From HGM04593 sp045631205 (lineage in GTDB: Bacteria; Bacteroidota; Bacteroidia; Bacteroidales; Bacteroidaceae), in the NCBI GenBank assembly GCA_045631205.1, contig JAZQUI010000002.1, positions 59,543 through 123,542 of the forward strand: a DNA stretch of 64,000 bases, read 5' to 3'. Positions within the stretch are counted from its first letter, which is position 1. Each line of letters opens with the position of its first letter. The position numbers and the translations under genes are program-made. The notes under the pieces are model-generated. The model was not told the origin of the DNA and made no database searches. It worked only from the letters and a program-made list of their open reading frames with translations. This document shows, in pieces, positions 7,610-14,023 of the stretch.

Positions 7610-8815
7610 TTATTTCATATCAACGCGACCGGGGTATTGTTCAAGCGCTTTTCCCAAGATGAATATCGCGCGTTTAAGGTCGGCTTTGTCAATTGCATAA
7701 GCGATACGTACCTCGTTCTTGCCATAACCTTCATTGGAGTAAAAACCGGAAGCCGGTGCCATCATAATAGTCTCTCCCTCGTAAGAGAAGTCGGTCAAAC
7801 ACCATTCGCAGAACTTGTCGCTGTCGTCGATGGGAAGGCGTGCCACTGTGTAGAATGCACCCATAGGGATAGGGGAGTACACACCCGGCAATTTGTTCAA
7901 TTCATCGATAAGGCAGTTACGACGCTCAATGTATTTCTCGTAAGTGTTTATTGCGTATGAACGAGGAGCATCCAACGATGCCTCGGCTGCAATCTGGCCA
8001 AGCAAAGGAGGGCTCAAACGTGCCTGGCAGAATTTCATAACAGCCTGGCGCAAAGCCTTGTTCTTTGTTATAAGGGCACCAATGCGCAAACCACACTCCG
8101 AGTAACGCTTTGATACAGAGTCAATAAGAACAACGTTTTCCTCAATGCCTTCAAGGTGGCAAGCCGAAATGTAAGGCGAACCGGTGTAGATGAACTCGCG
8201 ATAAACCTCATCGGAAAAGAGGAAAAGATTGTGTTTCTTCACAAGGTCGCGTATGCGGTTCATCTCACTGCGTGTGTAGAGATAACCGGTAGGGTTATTG
8301 GGGTTACAAATGAGAATACCACGTGTGCGCTCGTTTATAAGTTCTTCGAAACGCTCCATAGGAGGCAATGCAAAAGATTCCTCAATTGTAGAACGTATAG
8401 GACGTATAACAGCACCTGCCGATATCGCAAATGCCATATAGTTGGCATAAGCAGGCTCTGGAACTATAATCTCGTCACCAGGGTTAAGGCACGACATGAA
8501 GGCAAACAACACAGCCTCGGAGCCTCCGGCAGTGACAATTATATCATCGGCTTTTAGCTTAATCTGGTACTGGTCGTAATAACCAACAAGTTTCTCACGC
8601 AATGACAAGAAACCGTCGCTTGGGCTGTACTCAAGAATTTTACGGTCTATTTTTTTTATCGCCTCAATAGCAACTTCTGGCGAATCAAGGTCGGGCTGAC
8701 CAATATTAAGATGATATACTTTAATACCACGAGCTTTTGCCTCATTTGCATATGGTGCCAATTTTCTAATTGGCGACGAAGGCATAAGCACTGCTCTTTC
8801 CGATAATTCAGGCAT
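7610..8815 (-). CDS. Class I/II pyridoxal-phosphate aminotransferase
   Basis: A 401-aa fold-type I aminotransferase. The PLP lysine is Lys236 in SVSKRYS. Other cofactor and substrate residues are visible: NPNNPTG (171-177), SDEVYREF (201-208) and an arginine after the lysine in LRIGA. The N-terminal part (SSPIRKLAPYANEAKARG, LNIGQPDLDSP) matches the AspC-like/aromatic group. The amino donor is likely aspartate or glutamate, with an amino acid specificity that cannot be read. It is monocistronic. A -7 element TACATTTG lies at 8849 to 8842, about 27 bases before the ATG. Its promoter region is also the left boundary of the provirus. Confidence 0.9.
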   Translation of the reverse strand: MPELSERAVLMPSSPIRKLAPYANEAKARGIKVYHLNIGQPDLDSPEVAIEAIKKIDRKILEYSPSDGFLSLREKLVGYYDQYQIKLKADDIIVTAGGSEAVLFAFMSCLNPGDEIIVPEPAYANYMAFAISAGAVIRPIRSTIEESFALPPMERFEELINERTRGILICNPNNPTGYLYTRSEMNRIRDLVKKHNLFLFSDEVYREFIYTGSPYISACHLEGIEENVVLIDSVSKRYSECGLRIGALITKNKALRQAVMKFCQARLSPPLLGQIAAEASLDAPRSYAINTYEKYIERRNCLIDELNKLPGVYSPIPMGAFYTVARLPIDDSDKFCEWCLTDFSYEGETIMMAPASGFYSNEGYGKNEVRIAYAIDKADLKRAIFILGKALEQYPGRVDMK

Positions 8816-8841
8816 AATTTCTTCTTTTATTTACTAGCGTG

Positions 8842-8849
8842 CAAATGTA
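8842..8849 (-). promoter_or_regulatory. -7 element of the aminotransferase gene
   Basis: TACATTTG on the minus strand fits TAnnTTTG. It lies about 65 bases outside the left dif-like repeat, so provirus insertion left this promoter intact. Confidence 0.5.
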
Positions 8850-8914
8850 TATAAAAATCCTCATTATTTATATAAAACAGGTGTAAAAACCTTATTTGCG
8901 AATCTTAGCCCCTA

Positions 8915-8942
8915 TTCGTGGATAATAAATATTGTGTTTAAA
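8915..8942. repeat. Left dif-like attachment site (attL)
   Basis: Reading as a Xer site: XerC-type arm TTCGTGGATAA (8915-8925), 6-base centre TAAATA (8926-8931), XerD-type arm TTGTGTTTAAA (8932-8942). The E. coli dif has the same 11-6-11 layout, with ATAA and TTATGTTAAAT as inner and right-arm sequences. The G at 8934 replaces the A expected in TTATG. Confidence 0.85.
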
Positions 8943-8960
8943 AGAAAAAATTATTTATAA

Positions 8961-9077
8961 TCATCTACTTACATAGTCAGCGTATAAACCAAGAATAACA
9001 ATACCAGCCTTAAAAGCGAATATAATCAAGCCTATCAAAAGCAAAATATTTATAAATCTGTGCGTCTCGTAATCCAT
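8961..9077 (-). CDS. Small membrane protein in the provirus, 38 aa
   Basis: An ATG at 9077 opens a 38-codon frame ending in TGA at 8961. The product has a short polar N terminus (MDYETHR), one long hydrophobic segment (INILLLIGLIIFAFKAGIVI) and a short tail ending in YVSR. It starts 36 bases after the VP2 stop and is the last frame before attL, on the virus coding strand. No Shine-Dalgarno sequence is seen. A single-span membrane peptide at the end of a microvirus genome could be a lysis protein or another membrane factor. I infer this from shape only, as no homology is recognised. Confidence 0.5.
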   Translation of the reverse strand: MDYETHRFINILLLIGLIIFAFKAGIVILGLYADYVSR

Positions 9078-9113
9078 AACGCGGGCAAATGTAACAATAA
9101 TTTTAATTATAAA

Positions 9114-9950
9114 CTATTTTTTCACAAAAATATTTAACAAGTCGGTAGCGTGATTGAAGAAACTATCAGCCCATTTAAATCGTTGTTGACGTGTAAAATG
9201 GTTCTCTCGTTGATTATAATCTGCATTGAAAGTGGCAGCGCGGAATTTAGAATCAGCGTTATATTTTTGAATATCATAACGCATACGTGTATTAAATTGA
9301 CGCATATCTTCCAAATAACGCTTTGTTTCCATCTTTTGAGCAAAAGATAATTTCGATTTTTCAAGATTATGTTCAACTTTACGCGCAGCGCGCTCAAATT
9401 CTCTATGCTTTAACAAGTCATATTGTATATTTTCTTGCATCAAACCTTGGCGATAGTTAGAATGTAAAATTTCGTTGTTGTAATAAGCATTATCAGCGAA
9501 ATATTGTCGTGCTGCTTGTTTCTCCTCGTAGTTTAGACCTTCCAAACCTGCGTGATGCAACCAATAATTTGTTCGGTTAAAACTTTCCTGGCGTTGTTGG
9601 TCAACATAAGATGCTTGACTATTAAGCAAATTTATTTGTGCCTCATCTTTTTTTACCTGGCTATAACCTTGAAAGAAATTCAAAACGGGGGCAAGGTTCT
9701 CTTGTAACCTTTGTGCAAAAGTTTTTTCAACGTAGGTATTAGGTTTTTGCATTTGTGGCATTTGTGTAGCGTTACCACTCGAAATATTGCCATACATCAA
9801 ATTTGGATTTAAGCCCGCATCCTGGTATCTTGCCAACTGATTAGCGGGGGAGTTATACTCATTTTGTCTATGCCACATCGCCAAATTATTTGCATAAGCA
9901 AATTGTGCCATTCCAAAGTCGTGACTTTGTGCAGAAGATTCTTTACTCAT
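9114..9950 (-). CDS. Microvirus minor capsid / DNA pilot protein (VP2, protein H-like)
   Basis: A 278-aa protein. Residues 24-53 contain the family signature of microvirus pilot proteins: MWHRQNEYNSPANQLARY followed by DAGLNPNLMYG. The rest is strongly helical with coiled-coil character, rich in Gln, Asn, Arg and aromatic residues (residues 95-265). Pilot proteins form a tube or channel that carries the ssDNA genome into the host cell. It lies at the 3' end of the virus operon, after a structured non-coding segment. The ATG at 9950 fits the start of the conserved region, and the frame is intact. Confidence 0.9.
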   Translation of the reverse strand: MSKESSAQSHDFGMAQFAYANNLAMWHRQNEYNSPANQLARYQDAGLNPNLMYGNISSGNATQMPQMQKPNTYVEKTFAQRLQENLAPVLNFFQGYSQVKKDEAQINLLNSQASYVDQQRQESFNRTNYWLHHAGLEGLNYEEKQAARQYFADNAYYNNEILHSNYRQGLMQENIQYDLLKHREFERAARKVEHNLEKSKLSFAQKMETKRYLEDMRQFNTRMRYDIQKYNADSKFRAATFNADYNQRENHFTRQQRFKWADSFFNHATDLLNIFVKK

Positions 9951-9981
9951 TTTTCAAAAAAAATTAAAAGTTAGTTTTTTT

Positions 9982-10164
9982 TTATTTTCCATTATCGATT
10001 ACGGCAGTTCTTTCTTTTAGGGCAGTTTTCTCAACAACCTTATTAGTCAACTCCGTGTAATTTGGTTGGCTACTCTTAGGGTACGAACCCGAATAATTTC
10101 GGCACTTCACTTCGTTCGTTTCTAAATTCTCGGCATCGCACCCGGCGAGTACCAACCAGCGCAT
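9982..10164 (-). CDS. Doubtful 60-aa ORF in the structured segment
   Basis: An open frame from an ATG at 10164 to a stop at 9982. The longer version would begin with TTG at 10173. The product (MRWLVLAGCDAENLET...) has no recognised motif. The DNA below it is dominated by inverted repeats, which could by themselves explain the absence of stops in one frame. It occupies the gap between VP3 and VP2 and may be a genuine small virus gene, but I give it low weight. Confidence 0.25.
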   Translation of the reverse strand: MRWLVLAGCDAENLETNEVKCRNYSGSYPKSSQPNYTELTNKVVEKTALKERTAVIDNGK

Positions 10165-10240
10165 ATTTATCAAGTATAATATGCGCGGGCGCGCTGAGCG
10201 CGCATATGTGAGGGTAGCGCGCTTACGCGCGCTATCTCAC
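10064..10240. other. Highly structured intergenic region of the virus
   Basis: Three nested or successive inverted repeats are visible. (1) GGTTGGcTACTC at 10064-10075 pairs with GAGTACCAACC at 10147-10157, enclosing smaller hairpins such as CCGAA/TTCGG. (2) ATATGCGCG at 10179-10187 pairs with CGCGCATAT at 10199-10207. (3) GTGAG (10208-10212) plus TAGCGCGC (10215-10222) pair with GCGCGCTA (10227-10234) plus CTCAC (10236-10240) around a TTAC loop. In an ssDNA virus such a cluster could be the replication origin, the packaging signal or a transcript terminator. Which of these it is cannot be decided from sequence alone. Confidence 0.7.
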
Positions 10241-10253
10241 GGGAATACACTTT

Positions 10254-10625
10254 TTAGGGTGTTTCCGAGGATTGAGCAGATTCGGCAGAGGATTGTAAAT
10301 CCTCTGCACGTTTCTGCTCTTGTAAAATTTCACGCAAATACTCTTCTCGCTCGGCAAGACGAAGTTTATAGTCGGCTATATCAGCCAAATCCATTTTAGA
10401 AAAGTCGGGCACAACTAAACGACTATCTTCGGGGTCGCTATTCCATTCACGCACACTCATAGGCGGAAGAGGTGCACCAACGACATAACGGTTGTATATC
10501 TCTTTTACCGTCATTGACTGATTAGGCAAAGTGCACGAAACACCTTGTACAACAACTTTCGTATGTACGTGGTTATAAATATCACGTATGCGGGGTTTTT
10601 TCACTTCTTTTTCCATACGTTCCAT
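10254..10625 (-). CDS. Microvirus internal scaffolding protein (VP3, protein B-like)
   Basis: A 123-aa charged protein between VP1 and VP2. It has a short basic N terminus, a TVKEIYNRYVVGAPLPP segment and a helix with the pattern PDFSKMDLADIADYKLRLAEREEYL. These are like the 'IYNRY ... DFSD..DY..A' elements of gokushovirus-type VP3 proteins. The C-terminal 25 residues are Gln/Ser/Glu-rich and probably disordered. Scaffolding proteins assist capsid assembly and leave the mature particle. The ATG at 10625 is used; a second ATG lies three codons further in. Assignment rests on position, size and weak motif similarity. Confidence 0.75.
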   Translation of the reverse strand: MERMEKEVKKPRIRDIYNHVHTKVVVQGVSCTLPNQSMTVKEIYNRYVVGAPLPPMSVREWNSDPEDSRLVVPDFSKMDLADIADYKLRLAEREEYLREILQEQKRAEDLQSSAESAQSSETP

Positions 10626-10690
10626 AATGTTTTAAAAATTTGATTCACGATGTAAATAAAATATTTCCAATCAGCAGTATTCCAACTCAT
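10601..10690 (-). CDS. Possible 29-aa peptide between VP1 and VP3
   Basis: An ATG at 10690 lies one base after the VP1 stop (TGATATG). It opens a 29-codon frame that ends at 10601, overlapping the first 25 bases of VP3 in another frame. The product is aromatic and hydrophobic in the middle (WKYFIYIVNQIF) and ends in WKKK. The tight link to the VP1 stop would allow re-initiation. It is too short for coding statistics and could be chance. Confidence 0.3.
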   Translation of the reverse strand: MSWNTADWKYFIYIVNQIFKTLWNVWKKK

Positions 10691-10691
10691 A

Positions 10692-12431
10692 TCAATCTAT
10701 TTTAGGTGTTGACATTCTCGACATCATACGTTTAGCGGTAAAGTCGAAGTACATTTCAAGATAAATTTGTTCAGTGCCGTTGACAGCAAAGGGGCGATTT
10801 AAAAGCACCTCGCTGGGGCGAAGGAAATCACTATTTAAAAGCGGGACTCTATCATACTCAAAACCCATGTGCCAAAAGTCCAATGTATCTTTAAACTCTC
10901 CATGTATCTCATTTTGTGCCGATTTATACTCACTATATCGTGGAGCATAGGCAAATGTACCGCTTGCGATAGGTTGCGTTAGTGCATCGAAGTATAACTC
11001 ACTGTTGCGTATCTCTTGCTCGCCAATGTGGTCAAACTGATGCCAATAATAGTCCAATCGGTCAAATTTAGTGTACTTGCGAGGAAGTCCGTTATATACA
11101 TCGAAATCGGGCATAATACAAACAAGACCTACAACAAGGCTATGTTCTTCGTGGAATTTACTAAAAGCACGTTGAGAACCAGCAGAAACAGCACGACCAG
11201 CCATATTACCCTGGGGAGTATTAGCCGACTCACTTGTTTGCAATACCTCGCTAATTATAACGGGTTGTTTTACTGCACCAAGAAATTCGGGACGTTGCAG
11301 ACGGGCATCGGAAGAGGACACACCGAACATAGTTTTCATTTGCTCGATGTAGCGAGAGCCACCACGTGACATTGCCTCAAGGAACTCTTGTAATTTAATA
11401 GCACGGCGCAACTCGGTTACGTCAGCATTGCCAGTGTGTACCTGGAGTGAATCGCCAGGGTCATACTCGTAATTTTTAGTGGAGTTTTGGTCAGTGAGAA
11501 GATTTGAATCAACATTATCGCTCGCTCCTTTTGCTTTCGCATTCACTTGAAAGGCAAACCCAACACCATCGCCAGTATCTATATTGACAAGACCACCACG
11601 TTCACGAGATTGTGTAATAGAACCTCTGCGTTCGTCATTATAGGGTATATATTCAACTTGGCCACTTATAGGAATCTCAACCGCTTGACCGCGTTGGGGA
11701 GAGGGGAGACCAGACGTAAAATAATTTTTATCCCAGCATTTTTTACGCAAGGAAATAAGGTTAAATATCCACTCGGACAAATCATCATTTGCAGTAAAAT
11801 CACTTCCAAATGATATATCTTCAGCAAGCACAATACCGCCGTATTCTTCGTAAAGGTCATTTACTTTAAATTCGTCATCAACATTTTGGTCACGGAAATA
11901 CTCATTCCAAATCAACTGGTAAGCAAGGAACGGAGTCAAATCTATATCAAAATTAGCCTGAATCGGTATCTGGTCATCATTAGCATTCGCTATATCACGA
12001 ATAACAGACACGGGTTTAGTGGAAAAGCCCAAATAATCAGTAAGACTACCATTTACAAACATCATTTCATAGAAGAATGCATTTACTCTTGTGCCAGCAG
12101 TAAAGCGCAATACGGGGAACTGGGGCGCGCTCATACCATCTTCGCCACCAGTGATAAATTCTTCCCATTTATCATAAATAAGGCGCATAGGCACATTGAA
12201 ATAAAAGGTTTTCATATTGATATTATGCATAATTGGCGCACTCATAGGCGCAAATCTGCACAATGCGTTTTGACCAAGCCACATTGTATCACCAGGTATT
12301 GACGGCTCGACAACGCAAGGAACGAGTTGAGCCATACGCAACGACATTTTATTTGTACGTGACAAATCTTGATTCGAACGCGGTTTGACAAGACTGCGAA
12401 CGGAATTAAATAAGCGGTTTTTTCTACTCAT
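10692..12431 (-). CDS. Microvirus major capsid protein (VP1, protein F)
   Basis: A 579-aa protein of the Phage_F family (jelly-roll capsid protein). The N-terminal part shows the family layout: a basic start, then LVPCVVEPSIPGDTMWLGQNALCRFAPMSAPIMHNINM-type sequence (residues about 36-74), where the 'PGD ... R..P...P....' pattern is typical. The LIWNEYFRDQN and PSPQRG segments are also characteristic of Bacteroidota and gokushovirus capsid proteins. It is somewhat longer than chlamydial and gokushovirus relatives, which fits the Alpavirinae-like group. It overlaps the preceding 104-aa gene by 8 bases. The frame is intact, so the provirus could make particles. Confidence 0.95.
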   Translation of the reverse strand: MSRKNRLFNSVRSLVKPRSNQDLSRTNKMSLRMAQLVPCVVEPSIPGDTMWLGQNALCRFAPMSAPIMHNINMKTFYFNVPMRLIYDKWEEFITGGEDGMSAPQFPVLRFTAGTRVNAFFYEMMFVNGSLTDYLGFSTKPVSVIRDIANANDDQIPIQANFDIDLTPFLAYQLIWNEYFRDQNVDDEFKVNDLYEEYGGIVLAEDISFGSDFTANDDLSEWIFNLISLRKKCWDKNYFTSGLPSPQRGQAVEIPISGQVEYIPYNDERRGSITQSRERGGLVNIDTGDGVGFAFQVNAKAKGASDNVDSNLLTDQNSTKNYEYDPGDSLQVHTGNADVTELRRAIKLQEFLEAMSRGGSRYIEQMKTMFGVSSSDARLQRPEFLGAVKQPVIISEVLQTSESANTPQGNMAGRAVSAGSQRAFSKFHEEHSLVVGLVCIMPDFDVYNGLPRKYTKFDRLDYYWHQFDHIGEQEIRNSELYFDALTQPIASGTFAYAPRYSEYKSAQNEIHGEFKDTLDFWHMGFEYDRVPLLNSDFLRPSEVLLNRPFAVNGTEQIYLEMYFDFTAKRMMSRMSTPKID

Positions 12432-12738
12432 TTTCTTTAAAATTAAATGTTAATTGATTTTCTACAATAATGGGGCATTTATTACAACGGGGTGTCTCAC
12501 TTGATTCTGTATAACCAGGGAGCGAACGCAACAAAAGCATCATATCATTTGTGATAATAGGCTCTTTTTGCACTTTATACAACCTACAAAGTATATGTTC
12601 CATAAGTTCAAAATAAAACCGATTATACTCAAAAGGTAGAAGTTTTGCACGTTCAGCAAGCAAAAGACGCATCATCGCTTTAGTCATATTATTATCACGT
12701 GCAGTCATCCAATCGTGTATAAATATCTTCCTTATCAT
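12424..12738 (-). CDS. Virus protein of unknown function, 104 aa
   Basis: Lies between VP4 and VP1, overlapping the VP4 stop by four bases (ATGA type) and the VP1 start by 8 bases, so translation is probably coupled. The protein is helical in the first 70 residues (MTKAMMRLLLAERAKLLPFEYNRFYFELMEHILCRLY). It has two cysteines in RCNKCPIIV near the end. By position it resembles the small VP5-like gene found next to VP4 in gokushoviruses, but I see no clear sequence match. Confidence 0.7.
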   Translation of the reverse strand: MIRKIFIHDWMTARDNNMTKAMMRLLLAERAKLLPFEYNRFYFELMEHILCRLYKVQKEPIITNDMMLLLRSLPGYTESSETPRCNKCPIIVENQLTFNFKENE

Positions 12739-13556
12739 ATTTTTGCTTTTTTTGTAAATTCGTTTTTTACTTTTTGCACAAATCTATCGTAACGAAGTTT
12801 ATGCATATTTCTTTTTTGTTTCCATTTATCAAAGTCAAAGGTTCTTTGCAATGTATCTTCAGCACGCATTTTACGACTAGTAACCAACCAGTCATGCGAC
12901 ATATTTTCTTTTACATCATCTACAAATATTTTATCACGATAATAGCGGGGTAGTGGTTTAGTATATCCGTTCATATTATAAGACGTATCCATAGTATATA
13001 TGTGATAGTTGACTATATCTTTATCATCTACATAAGAACGACCAATTCCCTTACTACATATCATAAAAGGTTTATAAGGTTTCTCAAGTAAGTAGCCTGG
13101 CAATTCGGCATACATAAGAGAATAACGAGATACATAATTAATGCTTCCGCCACGAACAGGATACACAGAAACAAATCCACCTTGCCAACATTCGGCGATA
13201 TCTTGCATAGCAAGAGCATCAAGACCGAACATAATAATATGGTAATGAGGACGCAACGTGGTAGGTCCATATTCAGCAATAGCAAAATATTTAAAAGCAT
13301 AACATCTTCTTCTTAAATAGCGAAAAAATAATTGTAAATCGTGTTTATTGATAATAGGAAAACCAGTGGGGGAACGTGGCAAATGTTCGTCATCATATGT
13401 CAATGTAACAAAAAGAGATGAGAGATGATTTAAATACTCTACGTTAAGACGTATTATCCAATCATTAGCACGTCGTTCTTTACACCACATACATTTACCG
13501 CAGGGGCATAAAAAGCCATTACGATAAATAGGGTTAATACACTTAATAGAATCCAT
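12735..13556 (-). CDS. Microvirus replication initiation protein (VP4, protein A-like)
   Basis: A 273-aa rolling-circle initiator. Visible motifs: CPCGKCMWCKERRANDW (residues 18-33, zinc-like cysteines common in this family), motif I TLTYDDEHLP (51-60), motif II with the metal-binding histidines RPHYHIIMFG (102-111; His104, His106) and motif III YVSRY (141-145). One tyrosine of motif III should nick the origin and stay covalently bound to the 5' end. The family needs no viral polymerase; host enzymes copy the genome. It follows the J-like gene directly: that stop codon ends at 13559 and VP4 starts at 13556. Confidence 0.95.
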   Translation of the reverse strand: MDSIKCINPIYRNGFLCPCGKCMWCKERRANDWIIRLNVEYLNHLSSLFVTLTYDDEHLPRSPTGFPIINKHDLQLFFRYLRRRCYAFKYFAIAEYGPTTLRPHYHIIMFGLDALAMQDIAECWQGGFVSVYPVRGGSINYVSRYSLMYAELPGYLLEKPYKPFMICSKGIGRSYVDDKDIVNYHIYTMDTSYNMNGYTKPLPRYYRDKIFVDDVKENMSHDWLVTSRKMRAEDTLQRTFDFDKWKQKRNMHKLRYDRFVQKVKNEFTKKAKI

Positions 13557-13558
13557 AG

Positions 13559-13636
13559 CTAGAATCTTATACCACCACGCGAATTAAAGTAACCTCTTAC
13601 TCTGCGGGGTTTTCTACTCCTGCGTCGTTTTCTCAT
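13559..13636 (-). CDS. Tiny Arg-rich protein (J-like, DNA-binding), 25 aa
   Basis: An ATG at 13636 opens a 25-codon frame ending in TAG at 13559. The product begins MRKRRRSRKPRRVRGYF and ends GGIRF; 10 of its 25 residues are arginine or lysine before the tail. Very small basic proteins that neutralise packaged ssDNA (protein J) occur throughout Microviridae. A full Shine-Dalgarno sequence AGGAGGTG (13650 to 13643) lies 6 bases upstream, which is unusual in this genome. The start overlaps the end of the 92-aa gene by 23 bases. Confidence 0.8.
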   Translation of the reverse strand: MRKRRRSRKPRRVRGYFNSRGGIRF

Positions 13637-13892
13637 TTGTAACACCTCCTTTCAAATTGTATTTATAGTAATAAGCGACTGGTCTTGGCAATTTCTTAAA
13701 ATCTTCCAAAAGCGAAAAAAAAGGCAATGGAGACAGTTCTTCAAGTTCAGTAAACAAAGTTTGAACACGAGAATAATAAAAGGTGTACCAGGGATGCACT
13801 TCGCCAATGTAATACAAGGCAGCAATCAAACCGCGTATATCCTTTGTACGCGAAAGGTTTTGTAAAATACTCAACAATTTAGGTTTTGACAT
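13614..13892 (-). CDS. First virus gene, unknown function, 92 aa
   Basis: The first frame inside attR, starting 18 bases from the repeat. The sequence (MSKPKLLSILQNLSRTKDIRGLIAALYYIGEVHPWYTFYYSRVQ...) is basic and aromatic with likely helices. No domain is recognised. A short inverted repeat (TTTACA/TGTAAA, 13897-13910) sits directly upstream of its ATG. Being the first gene, it might be an early or regulatory protein, but nothing in the sequence shows this. Confidence 0.7.
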   Translation of the reverse strand: MSKPKLLSILQNLSRTKDIRGLIAALYYIGEVHPWYTFYYSRVQTLFTELEELSPLPFFSLLEDFKKLPRPVAYYYKYNLKGGVTNEKTTQE

Positions 13893-13896
13893 AATA

Positions 13897-13910
13897 TTTA
13901 CATTTGTAAA
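13897..13910. promoter_or_regulatory. Inverted repeat upstream of the first virus gene
   Basis: TTTACA (13897-13902) and TGTAAA (13905-13910) form a dyad with a 2-base centre, between attR and the first viral ATG (13892). It could be an operator, or simply an extension of the att site. Confidence 0.35.
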
Positions 13911-13936
13911 CGTGGATAATAAATATTATGTTTAAT
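13909..13936. repeat. Right dif-like attachment site (attR)
   Basis: XerC-type arm AACGTGGATAA (13909-13919), centre TAAATA (13920-13925), XerD-type arm TTATGTTTAAT (13926-13936). The right arm differs from the E. coli XerD arm (TTATGTTAAAT) at one position. The central 25 bases match attL except for one base. Confidence 0.85.
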
Positions 13937-14023
13937 ATAATTTTAAAATAAATATAAATATACTATCCTATTCAAAAAAACATCAAAGAATTAAGAGCTG
14001 AAACTTCACTGAAACGTAAGCAA

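Larger units (their letters stand above)
8917..13935 (-). mobile_element. Integrated microvirus (Microviridae, Bacteroidota type) flanked by dif-like repeats
   Basis: About 4,994 bp per unit (one repeat plus the interior), the size of a microvirus genome. All genes run on the minus strand and include the hallmark set: replication initiator, major capsid protein, internal scaffold and DNA pilot protein, all with open frames. The ends are 25-bp direct repeats (8917-8941 and 13911-13935) differing at one base and shaped like dif. There is no integrase or transposase. Temperate microviruses that use host XerC/XerD have been described in Bacteroidota, so the class is known; this copy looks intact. 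It is more A/T-rich than its host flanks, except for a GC-rich hairpin block at about 10.18-10.24 kb. Confidence 0.92.

Noticed and set aside
10080..10110. A GGGTTCG-type tRNA T-arm-like hairpin in the virus
   Set aside because: No acceptor, D or anticodon arm can be placed around it; it is one of several stems in the structured block.
8917..13935. Insertion sequence or transposon instead of a virus
   Set aside because: No transposase, no terminal inverted repeats and no target duplication beyond the dif-like repeat; the capsid and Rep genes identify a microvirus.
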